Positions 50,929 through 63,321 of a stretch of DNA of 64,000 nucleotides are shown here, piece after piece. How positions within the stretch are numbered: position 1 is the first letter of the stretch; the number at the start of each line of letters is the position of its first letter. Position numbers and translations under genes: made by a program. Below the pieces are notes generated by a model. It worked only from the letters and a program-made list of their open reading frames with translations, had not been told where the DNA came from and made no database searches. Source of the stretch: Pseudoxanthomonas mexicana. GTDB lineage: Bacteria > Pseudomonadota > Gammaproteobacteria > Xanthomonadales > Xanthomonadaceae. The stretch is taken from the NCBI RefSeq assembly GCF_010093385.1, contig NZ_PDWV01000013.1, forward strand, positions 1 to 64,000. The letters run 5' to 3'.

Positions 50929-51326
50929 TCGCCGTCGATGCTCCCGTGCTGATCGAGCTGCTGACCGACGGTCCGCGCGCGGACGCCGTCGGGGCCGGGC
51001 TGCGCCAGAGCCTGGGCAGCGGCCGCGTCGTCGTCTGCGATGCCGCGCTGGCGCAGCTGTGCGCGTCGCTGCGCAATGGCGCGGAAGCGCTGGCGGCGCT
51101 TGAGGAGATGGGTGTGCATTTCAATGCCGTCGAAGCCAAGTCCGCGCTGCGCGCGGGCGAGATGCAGCGCCGCCACCGCCAGCGTGAGGGCGACGCCAGG
51201 CCGATCGCCGACTTTCTGGTGGGTGCGCACGCCCTGCTGCAGTGCGACGGCCTGATCACCTTCGACACCGCCTTCCATCGCGATTATTTCAAGGGCCTGA
51301 AACTGATCGTGCCCGCGAACGAATAA
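50925..51326 (+). CDS. vapC: PIN-domain toxin (VapC-like), one acidic residue substituted
   Basis: Protein of 133 residues. PIN-domain ribonuclease features: Asp5 in [12 protein letters not shown], Asp96 in [13 protein letters not shown] and Asp114 in [13 protein letters not shown]. The acidic residue normally in the third helix (pattern S..VLAE) appears as Gln44 in [12 protein letters not shown]. Loss of that metal ligand could weaken the nuclease. VapC toxins cleave tRNA or rRNA and are neutralised by VapB. It ends 52 nt before acnB, so the pair may be cotranscribed with acnB. Confidence 0.85.
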   Translation: MIAVDAPVLIELLTDGPRADAVGAGLRQSLGSGRVVVCDAALAQLCASLRNGAEALAALEEMGVHFNAVEAKSALRAGEMQRRHRQREGDARPIADFLVGAHALLQCDGLITFDTAFHRDYFKGLKLIVPANE

Positions 51327-51378
51327 GCAGCATCCCGCTTTCCCATTCCACCGCATCAACGAACGACCGGAGCCACCC

Positions 51379-53970
51379 ATGTTGGAAGCCTATCGCCACC
51401 ACGTAGCCGAGCGCGCCGCGCTGGGCATCCCGCCGCTGCCGCTGTCGGCCCAGCAGACGGCCGAGGTCATCGAACTGCTGAAGAATCCGCCGGCCGGGGA
51501 GGAAGACTTCCTGGTCGAGCTGATCACCCACCGCGTGCCCGCCGGTGTCGACGATGCCGCCAAGGTCAAGGCGTCCTACCTGGCCGCCGTCGCATTCGGC
51601 ACCGAGAAGACTCCGCTGATCACGCCCAAGCGCGCCACCGAGCTGCTGGGCACGATGCTGGGCGGCTACAACATCCACCCGCTGATCGAGCTGCTCGACA
51701 ACGCCGAGCTGGGTGCGACCGCCGCCGAAGGCCTGAAGCACACGCTGCTAATGTTCGACAGCTTCCACGACGTGCAGGAGAAGGCCGAGCAGGGCAACGC
51801 CCACGCCCAGGCCGTGCTGAAGAGCTGGGCCGATGCCGAGTGGTTCACCAGCAAGCCGGAAGTGCCGCAGTCGCTCACCATCACCGTGTTCAAGGTGCCC
51901 GGCGAGACGAATACCGACGACCTGTCGCCGGCACCCGACGCGACCACGCGCCCGGACATCCCGCTGCACGCGCTGGCGATGCTGAAGAACAAGCGCCCCG
52001 ACGCGCCGTTCGTACCCGAAGAAGACGGCAAGCGCGGTCCGGTGCAGGAAATCCTGTCGCTGAAGGAGAAAGGTCACCTGGTCGCCTACGTCGGCGACGT
52101 GGTCGGCACCGGTTCCTCGCGCAAGTCGGCGACCAACAGCGTGCTGTGGTTCACCGGCGAGGACATCCCGTTCATTCCGAACAAGCGCTTCGGCGGCGTC
52201 TGCCTGGGTTCCAAGATCGCCCCGATCTTCTACAACACCATGGAGGACGCCGGCGCGCTGCCGATCGAACTCGACGTGTCGCAGATGAATCACGGCGATG
52301 TGGTCGAGCTGCGCCCGTACGAGGGCAAGGCACTGAAGGACGGGCAGGTGATCGCCGAGTTCCAGGTCAAGTCCGAGGTGCTGTTCGACGAAGTGCGTGC
52401 CGGTGGCCGGATTCCGCTGATCATCGGCCGCGGGCTGACCGCGAAGGCGCGCGAAGCGCTGAAGCTACCGGCGACGGACCTGTTCCGCCAGCCGCAGCAG
52501 CCGGCCGACAGCGGCAAGGGATTCTCCCTGGCGCAGAAGATGGTCGGCCGCGCCTGCGGCCTGCCGGAAGGCCAGGGCGTGCGCCCGGGCACCTACTGCG
52601 AACCGAAGATGACCTCGGTGGGCTCGCAGGACACCACCGGCCCGATGACCCGCGACGAGTTGAAGGACCTGGCCTGCCTGGGCTTCTCGGCCGACCTGGT
52701 GATGCAGTCGTTCTGCCACACCGCGGCCTATCCCAAGCCGGTCGACGTGAAGACGCACCACACGCTGCCCGAATTCATTTCCACCCGTGGCGGCATCTCG
52801 CTGCGTCCGGGCGATGGCGTGATCCACAGCTGGCTCAACCGCATGCTGCTGCCCGACACCGTCGGCACCGGTGGTGATTCGCACACGCGTTTCCCGGTGG
52901 GCATTTCGTTCCCGGCGGGCTCGGGCCTGGTCGCGTTCGCCGCGGCCACCGGCGTGATGCCGCTGGACATGTCGGAATCGGTGCTGGTGCGCTTCAAGGG
53001 CCAGATGCAGCCGGGCGTGACCCTGCGCGACCTGGTCAACGCCATCCCGTACTACGCGATCAAGGCTGGCCTGCTGACCGTCGCCAAGCAGGGCAAGAAG
53101 AACATCTTCTCCGGCCGCATCCTCGAGATCGAAGGCCTGCCGGACCTGAAGGTGGAGCAGGCGTTCGAGCTGTCCGACGCCTCGGCCGAGCGTTCGGCCG
53201 CCGGCTGCACGGTGCGCCTGAACAAGGAACCGATCATCGAGTACCTCACCAGCAACATCACGCTGCTGAAGTGGATGATCGCCGAAGGCTATGCCGCCGC
53301 CCGTTCGCTGGCCCGCCGCATCGCCAAGATGGAAGCGTGGCTGGCCGACCCGCAGCTGCTGGAGCCGGATGCCGATGCCGAGTACGCCGCCGTCATCGAG
53401 ATCGACCTGGCCGAGGTGCACGAGCCGCTGCTGGCCTGCCCGAACGATCCGGACGACGTGAAGACGCTGTCCGACGTGGCCGGCACGAAGATCGATGAAG
53501 TGTTCATCGGTTCCTGCATGACCAACATCGGCCACTTCCGTGCGGCCGCCAAGCTGCTGGAAGGCAAGCGCGACATCCCGACCCGCCTATGGGTCGCGCC
53601 GCCGACCAAGATGGACGCGTCCGAGCTGACCAAGGAAGGCCACTACGGCACCTTCGGCACCGCCGGCGCGCGCATGGAAATGCCGGGCTGCTCGCTGTGC
53701 ATGGGCAACCAGGCGCAGGTGCGCGAGGGCGCGACGGTGTTCTCCCCCTCGCCCCGCAACTTCCCCAACCGCCTGGGCCGCAACTCCAACGTGTTCCTGG
53801 GGTCGGCCGAGCTGGCCGCGATCTGCTCGCGCCTGGGCAGGATCCCGACCAAGGCCGAGTACATGGCCGACATCGGCGTGATCAACGAGAAGGGCGCGGA
53901 GATCTACCGCTACATGAACTTCGACCAGATCGAGGAGTACCAGGACGTGGCGAAGACGGTCGCCGCCTGA
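51379..53970 (+). CDS. acnB: Bifunctional aconitate hydratase 2 / 2-methylisocitrate dehydratase
   Basis: Protein of 863 residues. AcnB carries the swivel domain before the catalytic core, after an N-terminal HEAT-like domain ([20 protein letters not shown]). Cluster ligands are in [12 protein letters not shown] and [14 protein letters not shown]; the substrate loop is [16 protein letters not shown]. It is the main TCA-cycle aconitase in many proteobacteria and may also act in the methylcitrate cycle. The start is preceded by CCGGAGCC. Confidence 0.98.
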   Translation: MLEAYRHHVAERAALGIPPLPLSAQQTAEVIELLKNPPAGEEDFLVELITHRVPAGVDDAAKVKASYLAAVAFGTEKTPLITPKRATELLGTMLGGYNIHPLIELLDNAELGATAAEGLKHTLLMFDSFHDVQEKAEQGNAHAQAVLKSWADAEWFTSKPEVPQSLTITVFKVPGETNTDDLSPAPDATTRPDIPLHALAMLKNKRPDAPFVPEEDGKRGPVQEILSLKEKGHLVAYVGDVVGTGSSRKSATNSVLWFTGEDIPFIPNKRFGGVCLGSKIAPIFYNTMEDAGALPIELDVSQMNHGDVVELRPYEGKALKDGQVIAEFQVKSEVLFDEVRAGGRIPLIIGRGLTAKAREALKLPATDLFRQPQQPADSGKGFSLAQKMVGRACGLPEGQGVRPGTYCEPKMTSVGSQDTTGPMTRDELKDLACLGFSADLVMQSFCHTAAYPKPVDVKTHHTLPEFISTRGGISLRPGDGVIHSWLNRMLLPDTVGTGGDSHTRFPVGISFPAGSGLVAFAAATGVMPLDMSESVLVRFKGQMQPGVTLRDLVNAIPYYAIKAGLLTVAKQGKKNIFSGRILEIEGLPDLKVEQAFELSDASAERSAAGCTVRLNKEPIIEYLTSNITLLKWMIAEGYAAARSLARRIAKMEAWLADPQLLEPDADAEYAAVIEIDLAEVHEPLLACPNDPDDVKTLSDVAGTKIDEVFIGSCMTNIGHFRAAAKLLEGKRDIPTRLWVAPPTKMDASELTKEGHYGTFGTAGARMEMPGCSLCMGNQAQVREGATVFSPSPRNFPNRLGRNSNVFLGSAELAAICSRLGRIPTKAEYMADIGVINEKGAEIYRYMNFDQIEEYQDVAKTVAA

Positions 53971-53984
53971 TCGCCCGCTGCAAC

Positions 53985-54016
53985 GAAAAGGCCCGGCAAT
54001 GCCGGGCCTCTTCTTT
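53985..54016 (+). terminator. Terminator after acnB
   Basis: AGGCCCGGC (53989-53997) and GCCGGGCCT (54001-54009) form a perfect 9-bp stem with loop AAT, followed by CTTCTTT; AAAA on the left lets it also serve the convergent hflD transcript. Confidence 0.88.
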
Positions 54017-54034
54017 GGGACGGTGGCGGATGGG

Positions 54035-54646
54035 TCAGGACAGCCAGTCGTCGACGGCGTCCAGCATCTGCCGGCGGCTGAAGACGAAGTCCCACATGCT
54101 GCCGCCCAACTGGCGCCACAGCACGGCCGAACGCACCGCCGCCAGCAGGATCGCCCGGATCTCCGCCACCACACCCGGTTGGCCGAGGTAGTGCGGGTTG
54201 CCCTGGACCATCACGCGCGGGCGCAGGTGGCTGATGGTGTCGGCGTAAAGGCCGCCGAGCGCCGACAGCACATCGGGATGCGTGCTTCCGTGCTGCTCGG
54301 CGCGCGGCGCGATGTCGGCCAGGCCGCGGGTAACGGCGTGCACGGTGTCGTCTTCGCGCACGAACCGCCGCTCCAGCTGCAATACCGCCATCGCCAGGCG
54401 GGGCAGGCCGTCGTCCTGCGCCTCCTTGGCCAGGTAGCTGCGCAGGACCCGCAGCCCGGGGGTGACGTCGCCCAGGCGCCCGTACACCGCCAGCGGCGTG
54501 GCGGCTTCGATGCGGAACACGCTTTCCAGCGACGCCTGCACGGCAGAGGATTCGGATTGACCCGTTTCGGCGATGCGCCGCACCTGGTGGAGGGCCTGTG
54601 CCAGCCCGGCCAGGGCCAGCACACGGTCGGAATATCGGTTGCTCAA
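54035..54646 (-). CDS. hflD: HflD family protein
   Basis: Protein of 203 residues from a TTG at 54646 whose last three bases with the next overlap the mnmA stop (TTGA); the open frame extends upstream but inside mnmA. It is of the HflD (YcfC) family: [20 protein letters not shown] at the start, [12 protein letters not shown] and the C-terminal [21 protein letters not shown]. In E. coli HflD is a peripheral membrane protein that lowers phage lambda CII activity; its housekeeping role is unclear. The order nudJ-mnmA-hflD is the same as in E. coli. Confidence 0.9.
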   Translation of the reverse strand: MSNRYSDRVLALAGLAQALHQVRRIAETGQSESSAVQASLESVFRIEAATPLAVYGRLGDVTPGLRVLRSYLAKEAQDDGLPRLAMAVLQLERRFVREDDTVHAVTRGLADIAPRAEQHGSTHPDVLSALGGLYADTISHLRPRVMVQGNPHYLGQPGVVAEIRAILLAAVRSAVLWRQLGGSMWDFVFSRRQMLDAVDDWLS

Positions 54647-55761
54647 GCTGCTTGCTCCGCGAAACGGGTTTCCAGGGGGGCGTCGGTGCGCGCGATCACC
54701 GCACCGCCCAGGCATTCGTCGCCGTCATACAGCACCAGCGACTGTCCCGGCGTGACGGCACGCTGCGGCGTGGTGAACTCGACCATGACGCTGCCATCCT
54801 CCATCACCTGCACCCGGCACGGTTCGTCCGGCTGGCGATAGCGCGTCTGCGCGGTGCAGTCGAAGCGGCCAGCGGGCGGACTGCCCGACACCCAGTGCGC
54901 CGTGTCGGTCCACAACCGCGTGGACATCAGATAGGGACTGTGCGTGTCCTGGTCGACGTACAGCACATTATGGGCCACGTCCTTGCCCACGACATACCAC
55001 GGCGCCTGCGGACGGCCACGCACGCCACCGATCTGCAGGCCTTCGCGCTGGCCCAGCGTGAAATAGAACACGCCCGGGTGCTCGCCGACCACCTGGCCCT
55101 GCGGGTCGCGCATCTCGCCGCGCCGCGCGGGCAGATAGCGTCCCAGGAACTCGCGGAAATCGCGCTCGCCGATGAAGCAGATCCCGGTGGAATCCTTCTT
55201 GTCGTGCGTGGGCAGCCCCGCCTCGCGCGCGATCCGGCGCAGGTCCGACTTCTGCAGTTCGCCGATGGGAAACAGCGTGGCCGACAGCTGCGTCTGGCCA
55301 AACTGGTGGAGGAAATAGCTCTGGTCCTTGCCGCGGTCCATGCCGCGCAGCAGCCGCCAGCGTCCGCCCGCTTCGCCCACGCGCGCGTAGTGGCCGGTCG
55401 CGATCTTCTCGGCCCCCAGCTCGCGGGCGGCATCCAGGAAATGCTTGAACTTCACCTCCCGGTTGCACAGCACGTCCGGGTTCGGGGTGCGGCCGGCGGC
55501 GTACTCGGCCAGGAAATGTTCGAACACGCCCTGCCAGTACTCGGCCGAGAAATCGCGGAAATGGAACGGGATACCCAGCCGGCCGCAGACGGCCACGGCG
55601 TCGCGGCGGTCGTCTTCGGCACGGCATTCGCCGGTACCGTCGTCGGCCCAGTTCTGCATGAAGAGCCCGGCGACGGACTCGCCCTGCTGCACCAGACGCA
55701 GCGCGGCCACCGACGAATCCACGCCACCGGACACCCCGACGATGACCCGCGGAGCGCTCAT
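54643..55761 (-). CDS. mnmA: tRNA-specific 2-thiouridylase MnmA
   Basis: Protein of 372 residues from the ATG at 55761, overlapping the nudJ stop (ATGA). It thiolates U34 of tRNA-Lys, -Glu and -Gln. The PP-loop [18 protein letters not shown] is at the N-terminus; the catalytic cysteines are in LCNREVKF and [32 protein letters not shown] also matches. The activity links with lysS in the window only by pathway, not by operon. Confidence 0.97.
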   Translation of the reverse strand: MSAPRVIVGVSGGVDSSVAALRLVQQGESVAGLFMQNWADDGTGECRAEDDRRDAVAVCGRLGIPFHFRDFSAEYWQGVFEHFLAEYAAGRTPNPDVLCNREVKFKHFLDAARELGAEKIATGHYARVGEAGGRWRLLRGMDRGKDQSYFLHQFGQTQLSATLFPIGELQKSDLRRIAREAGLPTHDKKDSTGICFIGERDFREFLGRYLPARRGEMRDPQGQVVGEHPGVFYFTLGQREGLQIGGVRGRPQAPWYVVGKDVAHNVLYVDQDTHSPYLMSTRLWTDTAHWVSGSPPAGRFDCTAQTRYRQPDEPCRVQVMEDGSVMVEFTTPQRAVTPGQSLVLYDGDECLGGAVIARTDAPLETRFAEQAA

Positions 55762-56219
55762 GCGATGTGCCGCAGCGTGGACAGCGGCGAACGACGGCCG
55801 GCCAGGTAGTCCTGCACGACCCGCCAGACCAGCGGACTGCGATGGCGGTCGGCCTGCGCCTGCAGTTCCGCCGGTGTCAGCCACACCGCCTGGACGATGC
55901 CGTCATCCAGCGGACGGTCGGGCAGGTGCCGAACGGGATCGGCGGAGAAGGCGAAGCGCAGGTAATGCCGCCCGGTCTCGGCCTTCCACTGGTAAGCGCC
56001 GATGAAGGCGGTCGGCGCCACCTCCCAGCCGGTTTCCTCAAGGGTTTCGCGACGGGCGGCGTCCAGCAGGCTTTCGTCCGGCTCCAGGTGGCCGGCGGGC
56101 TGGTTGAACACCAGCCGGCCCTGAGCGCGCTCTTCCACCATCAGCAGCCGGCCATCGCGGACCACCACGGTGGCCACGGTGACGTCGGGCTGCCAGAACC
56201 GGCCCTCGCGATAGCTCAC
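55758..56219 (-). CDS. nudJ: NUDIX hydrolase (NudJ-like)
   Basis: Protein of 153 residues. The complete Nudix box is present: [20 protein letters not shown] followed by TGWEV (G-x5-E-x7-REUxEExGU). Position immediately before mnmA, with 4-nt overlap, matches E. coli nudJ, a phosphatase acting on thiamine pyrophosphate precursors and nucleoside triphosphates. The exact substrate here is inferred only from orthology. Confidence 0.92.
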   Translation of the reverse strand: MSYREGRFWQPDVTVATVVVRDGRLLMVEERAQGRLVFNQPAGHLEPDESLLDAARRETLEETGWEVAPTAFIGAYQWKAETGRHYLRFAFSADPVRHLPDRPLDDGIVQAVWLTPAELQAQADRHRSPLVWRVVQDYLAGRRSPLSTLRHIA

Positions 56220-56705
56220 TTACAGGTCGTCCTGGTCGCCGGAGAGTTCGATCTCCTGGTTGTCGGCTGTCTCGGCCGCGATGTCCATCGCCGCTTCCAG
56301 CGCCGCCGCATCCACGTTGTCCGGCAGCTTGATGACGAAGTACAGCACGTCGCCGGCGATCTCCCAGCTGCCCAGCTTCTTGGTGCGGCTGTCCGCCAGC
56401 AGCGCCAGCGCCTGTTCGCCGTCGATGCCGTCAGCCGCGATGCGTCCGGCCGGCGAGAACACTTCTCGGATGCTCAGGCCGCTGATCTGCTCGGTGCCGC
56501 CCGACACGAAGACCAGCTGGGTACGGTTTTCCTTGTCGTACGAATAGGTGGCCTTGTAGTCGCCGTCGGCATCGATCTCGTACTGGATGCCGCGTGCCTT
56601 CAGCCGGGCCTCGACCGACGCATCGGCAGCGGTGGCGGGTGCCGCGACGGCGGCGGCGGTGCACAGCAGTGCGGTGATGGGCAGGCGGGACAGCGTCGGG
56701 ATCAT
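56220..56705 (-). CDS. Periplasmic hypothetical protein (YbjN-like)
   Basis: Protein of 161 residues from the ATG at 56705 with a signal peptide ([20 protein letters not shown], cleavage after ATA). The mature protein starts [20 protein letters not shown] and has alternating strands and helices like YbjN/type III chaperone-like sensory domains. The C-terminus is acidic ([13 protein letters not shown]). No catalytic motif is evident. It is directly upstream of nudJ with no gap between its stop and the nudJ start, so it probably heads this operon. Confidence 0.65.
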   Translation of the reverse strand: MIPTLSRLPITALLCTAAAVAAPATAADASVEARLKARGIQYEIDADGDYKATYSYDKENRTQLVFVSGGTEQISGLSIREVFSPAGRIAADGIDGEQALALLADSRTKKLGSWEIAGDVLYFVIKLPDNVDAAALEAAMDIAAETADNQEIELSGDQDDL

Positions 56706-56797
56706 GGTCGGCTCGGGGTGGATGGAATGGCGCATTGTGGCCGGGGTCACGCATGGCGTCCATGCGGGCGACAGCGGCCAGCGCCTATAATCGGCAC

Positions 56798-57118
56798 ATG
56801 CCCCGCAAGAACGAAAACGAACGCGACCATGGCCTGATGGTGGAGACCAGCCGGCCCGAGGTCGCGCCGCCGCCCCTCTACCAGGTGCTCCTGCTCAACG
56901 ACGATTACACCCCGATGGATTTCGTGGTGAACGTGCTGCAGCAGTTCTTCGCCATGGACCTGGAGAAGGCCACCCAGGTGATGCTGCACGTGCATACGCG
57001 CGGCCGCGGCGTGTGCGGGGTCTACACCCGCGAGGTGGCCGAGTCCAAGGTGGCCCAGGTCAACGAGTTTTCCCGTATGAACCAGCATCCCTTGCTGTGC
57101 ACGATGGAGAAGTCCTGA
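56798..57118 (+). CDS. clpS: ClpA adaptor protein ClpS
   Basis: Protein of 106 residues from the ATG at 56798. ClpS binds N-degron substrates and hands them to ClpAP. The hydrophobic N-end pocket region is clear: [20 protein letters not shown], then [21 protein letters not shown] disordered charged N-terminus ([12 protein letters not shown]) is typical. It precedes clpA by 154 nt, with no terminator seen. Confidence 0.97.
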   Translation: MPRKNENERDHGLMVETSRPEVAPPPLYQVLLLNDDYTPMDFVVNVLQQFFAMDLEKATQVMLHVHTRGRGVCGVYTREVAESKVAQVNEFSRMNQHPLLCTMEKS

Positions 57119-57272
57119 GGGATTCCGGCACGGGCAGGCCGGACCGGCCCGAGTGGTATGGGGGCGTCATGGCCTGGTGCAAGGCAACGATCCCTGAACA
57201 CTGAAATCCGGTAGGCTGATGGAAAACCGCCCGCCAGGCCGCATATTGTCGGCATAGGCCCCGGAGGCAACC

Positions 57273-59552
<2,280 letters not shown>

Positions 59553-59580
59553 GTCGCTTCCGGAATCGATTGCAGGTAAG

Positions 59581-59610
59581 AAAAAAGGCGGCCCACGGGC
59601 CGCCTTTCTC
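59581..59610 (+). terminator. Terminator after clpA
   Basis: AAAGGCGGCCC (59584-59594) and GGGCCGCCTTT (59597-59607) form a perfect 11-bp stem with a two-nucleotide apex; flanking A and T/C runs make it bidirectional for clpA and the convergent gene. Confidence 0.88.
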
Positions 59611-59639
59611 GTATCGCTTCCGGCGGCTCGATCCCCGCC

Positions 59640-60005
59640 TCAACGCCGCGCGCGTTGCTTGCGCTTGGCGAACTCTTCGGCGGAAATCGTCTCGACGACG
59701 CTGACATCGCAGGTCGAGGTCTTGGTACGCACCTTGGTGCCGGCGGGGCACAGCCGGTCGGCCTGGCCATCGGCGCTGATCTGGATGGTCGGCGTCATCG
59801 TCACCGAATCGCAGTTGCGGGCGAAGCCGAGGCGGTAATGGGATTGACCATCGCGAAGGAAGATCTGGCCGCCGCCGCCGGCACGGACAATCTCCTGGCT
59901 GCTTCCCAGTGCGACGCAATCGGCAACCGGTTCGCCAGCGATGGCGAAAAACGGAGAGAGGCCCAAAGCCAGCAGGGCGGTCATGGAGAGATGACGAGGT
60001 TTCAT
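59640..60005 (-). CDS. Small secreted protein (DUF6491-like)
   Basis: Protein of 121 residues from the ATG at 60005 with a signal peptide (MKPRHLSMTALLALGLSPFF, cleavage after AIA). The mature part has four cysteines (DCVAL, RNCDS, RLCPA, STCDV), probably two disulfides, and the pattern IFLRDGQSHYRLGFARNC. It resembles small xanthomonad proteins of the DUF6491 type; the family call is from memory and unverified. The C-terminus is basic (AKRKQRARR). Confidence 0.7.
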   Translation of the reverse strand: MKPRHLSMTALLALGLSPFFAIAGEPVADCVALGSSQEIVRAGGGGQIFLRDGQSHYRLGFARNCDSVTMTPTIQISADGQADRLCPAGTKVRTKTSTCDVSVVETISAEEFAKRKQRARR

Positions 60006-60130
60006 GGCAGTCGTAATTGGAGGCAGCCCGTATCGGCCGACATCCATGCTAGGGATCACGCTGCCGACGCGAATCTGCCCAAAGTCGCCATGACCACCGA
60101 CCCAATGACGAAGGTCATTGAGAGGCGACC

Positions 60131-60164
60131 GCAATAACGAAGAAAGCGGCCCAGGGCCGCTTTC
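60131..60164 (-). terminator. Terminator after infA
   Basis: On the minus strand GAAAGCGGCC and GGCCGCTTTC form a perfect 10-bp stem with a 3-nt loop, followed by TTCGTTATT. It ends the infA transcript 22 nt after the stop. Confidence 0.8.
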
Positions 60165-60185
60165 CGATCAGACGCATCAAGAAGC

Positions 60186-60404
60186 TTATTTCATGCGGTA
60201 GGTGATTCGACCCTTGGTGAGGTCGTAGGGGGTCATTTCGACCTTCACCTTGTCGCCGGTCAGGATGCGGATGTAGTTCTTGCGCATGCGGCCGGAAATG
60301 TGGGCGATGATCTCGTGCCCGTTCTCCAGCTTGACCCGGAACATAGTGTTGGGCAGCGTCTCGGCGACGGTGCCTTCGAATTCAATGGAATCGTCTTTCG
60401 ACAT
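60186..60404 (-). CDS. infA: Translation initiation factor IF-1
   Basis: Protein of 72 residues, the standard length, nearly collinear with E. coli IF-1. It is an S1/OB-fold protein that occupies the ribosomal A site during initiation. [20 protein letters not shown] and [19 protein letters not shown] are the family signature. It is close to clpA and aat, as in E. coli (clpS-clpA, infA, aat). Confidence 0.98.
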   Translation of the reverse strand: MSKDDSIEFEGTVAETLPNTMFRVKLENGHEIIAHISGRMRKNYIRILTGDKVKVEMTPYDLTKGRITYRMK

Positions 60405-60489
60405 GTAAACCTGTGTGTGCCGCGAGGGATGGCGGGTGCCATGAAGCCCGGTATTGTACGCCCCGCGCGCGCCAGGTGCAAAAATTCCG

Positions 60490-61236
60490 TTATGGCACCG
60501 ATGCTTGCGCCAGTTCGGCGGCCGGCATGCGTCCGAATCGGAGGGTCCAGGGGCCTGCGGGCGCCGGCAGGTCCACCAGGCCTGCGACCTCGGCCAGGAA
60601 ACGATGTCGGGGCATCCGGACGGCCCCCAGCGAGACCAGATGGTCGTTTTCCACCTGGGCATCGATCAGCGGCCAGCCCCACCCGTGCAGCCGCGCCGCC
60701 AGCGTGGCCAGCGCGACCTTGGAACCGCCCGACCGGCCACTGAACATGCTCTCGCCGAAGAACATGCGCCCGATCGCCACGCCGTAGATGCCGCCCACCA
60801 GGGCGTCGCCCTCGAACACTTCGACCGAATGGGCGTGCCCGTGGCGATGCAGGTCGATGTACGCCTGGCGCATGCCCGAGGTGATCCAGGTGCCGTGCTG
60901 ACCCGGCCGTGGCGCCTTGGCGCAGGCCATGATCACCTGCTCGAACGCGGTGTCCGCCCGGACCTCCCACGGGCTGTGCCGGAGGCCGCGGCGGAAGCGG
61001 GAAGACAGGCGCACGCCATCGGTGGCGAACACCATGCGCGGATCGGGCGACCACCACAGCGGCGGCTGGCCGGGCGAGAACCACGGAAAGATGCCGTGAC
61101 GATAGGCATTCAGCAGGCGCGGCAGCGACAGGTCGCCCCCGATCGCGAGCAGGCCGTCGGGCTCCTGCATGGCGCTGTCAGCCGGCGGGAAGGGCGCGTG
61201 GGGATCGGAAGACAGGACGAACGGCCGCTGGCGCAT
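60490..61236 (-). CDS. aat: Leucyl/phenylalanyl-tRNA-protein transferase
   Basis: Protein of 248 residues from the ATG at 61236. It adds Leu or Phe to the N-terminus of proteins starting with Lys or Arg, making N-degrons read by ClpS. Signature: [59 protein letters not shown]. With clpS-clpA nearby, the window encodes most of the bacterial N-end rule route. It is 85 nt upstream of infA in the same direction. Confidence 0.97.
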   Translation of the reverse strand: MRQRPFVLSSDPHAPFPPADSAMQEPDGLLAIGGDLSLPRLLNAYRHGIFPWFSPGQPPLWWSPDPRMVFATDGVRLSSRFRRGLRHSPWEVRADTAFEQVIMACAKAPRPGQHGTWITSGMRQAYIDLHRHGHAHSVEVFEGDALVGGIYGVAIGRMFFGESMFSGRSGGSKVALATLAARLHGWGWPLIDAQVENDHLVSLGAVRMPRHRFLAEVAGLVDLPAPAGPWTLRFGRMPAAELAQASVP

Positions 61237-61264
61237 CGGGTGATCCTGGGCTCGGGCCGCGCGC

Positions 61265-62398
61265 TCAGGCACGGTCCTGCTGTTTGAACGGCGAGTGCGA
61301 CTGCAGCGTACGTGCATACCGGCGTACCGCCTGGCTTTCCTCGTCGCACCAGTGCGCCAGCGCACCGGCGAACTCCGGGTCGGCGATCCAGTGTCGCGAG
61401 CGTACCCAGGCCGGCAGGAAACCGCGTGCGATCTTGTGCTCGCCCTGGGCCCCGGGCTCGAACCGGGCCAGACCCTCGCGGAGGCAGTAGGCGATGCCCT
61501 GGTAGTAGCAGGTCTCGAAATGCAGTCCCGGCAGGGGCGCTTCGCCCCCCCAGTAGCGGCCGTACAGCGTGTCGTGCCCGCGCAGGCACAGCGCGCCTGC
61601 GATGGTGCGACCGTCGTGGTCGGCCAGGAACATCACCAGCTGCCGCGGCATCGTCTGCGCCAGATGCTGCAGGAACGGAAGCGTCAGTGCAGGCGAATTG
61701 CCGTAGTCCTGGAACGTGCGCAGGTAGAAGCTGAACATGGCCTCCAGGTCGGCCGCGGTCGCCTCGTCGCCGTGCACCGTGCGGATGACGACGCCGGCCC
61801 GCTGGACCTTCGCCCGTTCCTGGCGGATGTTCTTGCGGTGCTTGTGGTCGAAATCGGCCAGGAAGCCGTCGAAGTCGCGCCAATGCCCCGGATTCCGCCA
61901 GTGGTACTGCACGTCGATCCGCGGCAGCCAGTCGGAAGCGTACGCATCGTCCTCGTCTTCCGCATGGAAGTTGACGTGCGCGGACGACAATCCCAGGCGC
62001 AGCACCTCATCGCGCACCGCGGTCAGCAGCGCCTTGCGGTGCGCGGCGTCCTGCGCCAGCAGGCGCGGTCCGGTGACCGGCGAGTAGGGCACGGCACAGA
62101 GCCATTTGGGATAGTAGTCCAGCCCGTGACGGGCATAGGCGTGCGCCCAGGCATGATCGAAGACGAATTCTCCGTGCGAATTGTCCTTCAGGTAGCCCGG
62201 TGCGGCCGCAACCAGCGTGTCGCCCTCCCACAGCGTCAGGTGGTGCGGTGTCCATCCCCAGTCCCGGCGCAGGCATGCCTGTGACTCCAGCCCGTGCAGG
62301 AAGGCGTGGGCCACGAAGGGATTCCGACCATCGTGCAGGGCGTCCCAGTCGCGCGCGCGCACGTCGGCTAGGGACGGAAGGAAGCGGGCGTCGTACAT
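61265..62398 (-). CDS. FemAB-like GNAT family N-acetyltransferase (DUF482)
   Basis: Protein of 377 residues. Peptidogalycan/FemAB_like (PF04339) pattern: NPFVAHAFLHGLE near the N-terminus, VPYSPVTGPRLL, SAHVNFHAEDE, WRNPGHWRDFDGFLADFDHK, and KIARGFLPAWVRSRHWIADP at the end. The family has a double GNAT fold; its substrate is unknown. It is 28 nt upstream of aat in the same direction, so probably cotranscribed. Confidence 0.85.
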   Translation of the reverse strand: MYDARFLPSLADVRARDWDALHDGRNPFVAHAFLHGLESQACLRRDWGWTPHHLTLWEGDTLVAAAPGYLKDNSHGEFVFDHAWAHAYARHGLDYYPKWLCAVPYSPVTGPRLLAQDAAHRKALLTAVRDEVLRLGLSSAHVNFHAEDEDDAYASDWLPRIDVQYHWRNPGHWRDFDGFLADFDHKHRKNIRQERAKVQRAGVVIRTVHGDEATAADLEAMFSFYLRTFQDYGNSPALTLPFLQHLAQTMPRQLVMFLADHDGRTIAGALCLRGHDTLYGRYWGGEAPLPGLHFETCYYQGIAYCLREGLARFEPGAQGEHKIARGFLPAWVRSRHWIADPEFAGALAHWCDEESQAVRRYARTLQSHSPFKQQDRA

Positions 62399-62409
62399 CG
62401 TCCGCGATG

Positions 62410-63297
62410 CTAAGGTCGCAGGTCCAGCACGTCGATGGTCGGCGGATTGAACAGCCGCATCGGCAGGCCGATCTCCCCCGTGCCCACGGTGGTGTACACG
62501 CGGACGCGGCCGTGCGGCGTGCGCAGGAACTGTTCGCCCCGGTCAAAGCCGTACTGGCTGGGAATCACGTGCCGGTACAGCCAGGGAATGCGAATCTGCC
62601 CGCCGTGCGTATGGCCCGCCAGTACCAGGGCGACGCGGGCAGGGTCCAGCGCGATGGCGCTGTCGGGATTGTGCGCCAGCACGACGGTGGGGCCAGAGGC
62701 CGGACCGGCCGCAAGGAAGCCCGGATCGTCCTTGCCCGCCCAGCGATCCCCCAACCCGGCGACGCCGAAGCCACGCACGGTCACCGTCCGGCCTTCGATG
62801 ACCTGCACGCCGTGCGTCGCCAACGCCGCACGCAGCTCCGCATCGATGTCGGGGCCGGGAGCCTGCTGGTCATGGTTGCCCAGCACCGCGTAGACCGGCT
62901 TCTGCAGGGTCTCCAGGGGGGCGAACATGCGCTCCAGCGGCTCGCCGCCGGGCTCGTAGGTGAAGTCGCCCGCGATCACGACCGCGTCGGCCCGCAGCGT
63001 GTTGATGCGGTCCACCAGCCGCTGCAGGTAGGCGCGGCCCTTGTAGACGCCCAGATGGATGTCGCTGATCAACACCAGCCTTGCCTGCGCGCCGGTGCCC
63101 GTCAGCCCCGTTTCCTGCACGCGGAGACGCTGGGGCCCGACGAAGCGCGCCCATGCGAACACCAGGCAACCGGCCAGCAGCAGGGCGACCAGCCAGCGGC
63201 CACGGCGCTCGCGCAGTCGCCACCCCAGCCACGCCATGAAGGGCACGACGAGCCAGCTCCCGTGGAACAGGCACTGCTTGATCAGCAGCTTGTCCAT
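62410..63297 (-). CDS. Membrane-anchored metallophosphoesterase (YaeI/LpxG-like)
   Basis: Protein of 295 residues. One or two N-terminal membrane segments (GSWLVVPFMAWLGW, WLVALLLAGCLVFAWARFVG) are followed by a calcineurin-like phosphoesterase domain: LVLISDIHLG, VIAGDFTYEPGG, VLGNHDQQ and LVLAGHTHGGQI, the five metal-binding motifs. Related enzymes cleave UDP-diacylglucosamine in lipid A synthesis, but many homologues have other roles. It is 11 nt before the GNAT gene start. Confidence 0.88.
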   Translation of the reverse strand: MDKLLIKQCLFHGSWLVVPFMAWLGWRLRERRGRWLVALLLAGCLVFAWARFVGPQRLRVQETGLTGTGAQARLVLISDIHLGVYKGRAYLQRLVDRINTLRADAVVIAGDFTYEPGGEPLERMFAPLETLQKPVYAVLGNHDQQAPGPDIDAELRAALATHGVQVIEGRTVTVRGFGVAGLGDRWAGKDDPGFLAAGPASGPTVVLAHNPDSAIALDPARVALVLAGHTHGGQIRIPWLYRHVIPSQYGFDRGEQFLRTPHGRVRVYTTVGTGEIGLPMRLFNPPTIDVLDLRP

Positions 63298-63321
63298 CCG
63301 TGGAAGGCGTCGTTGCCCGGA

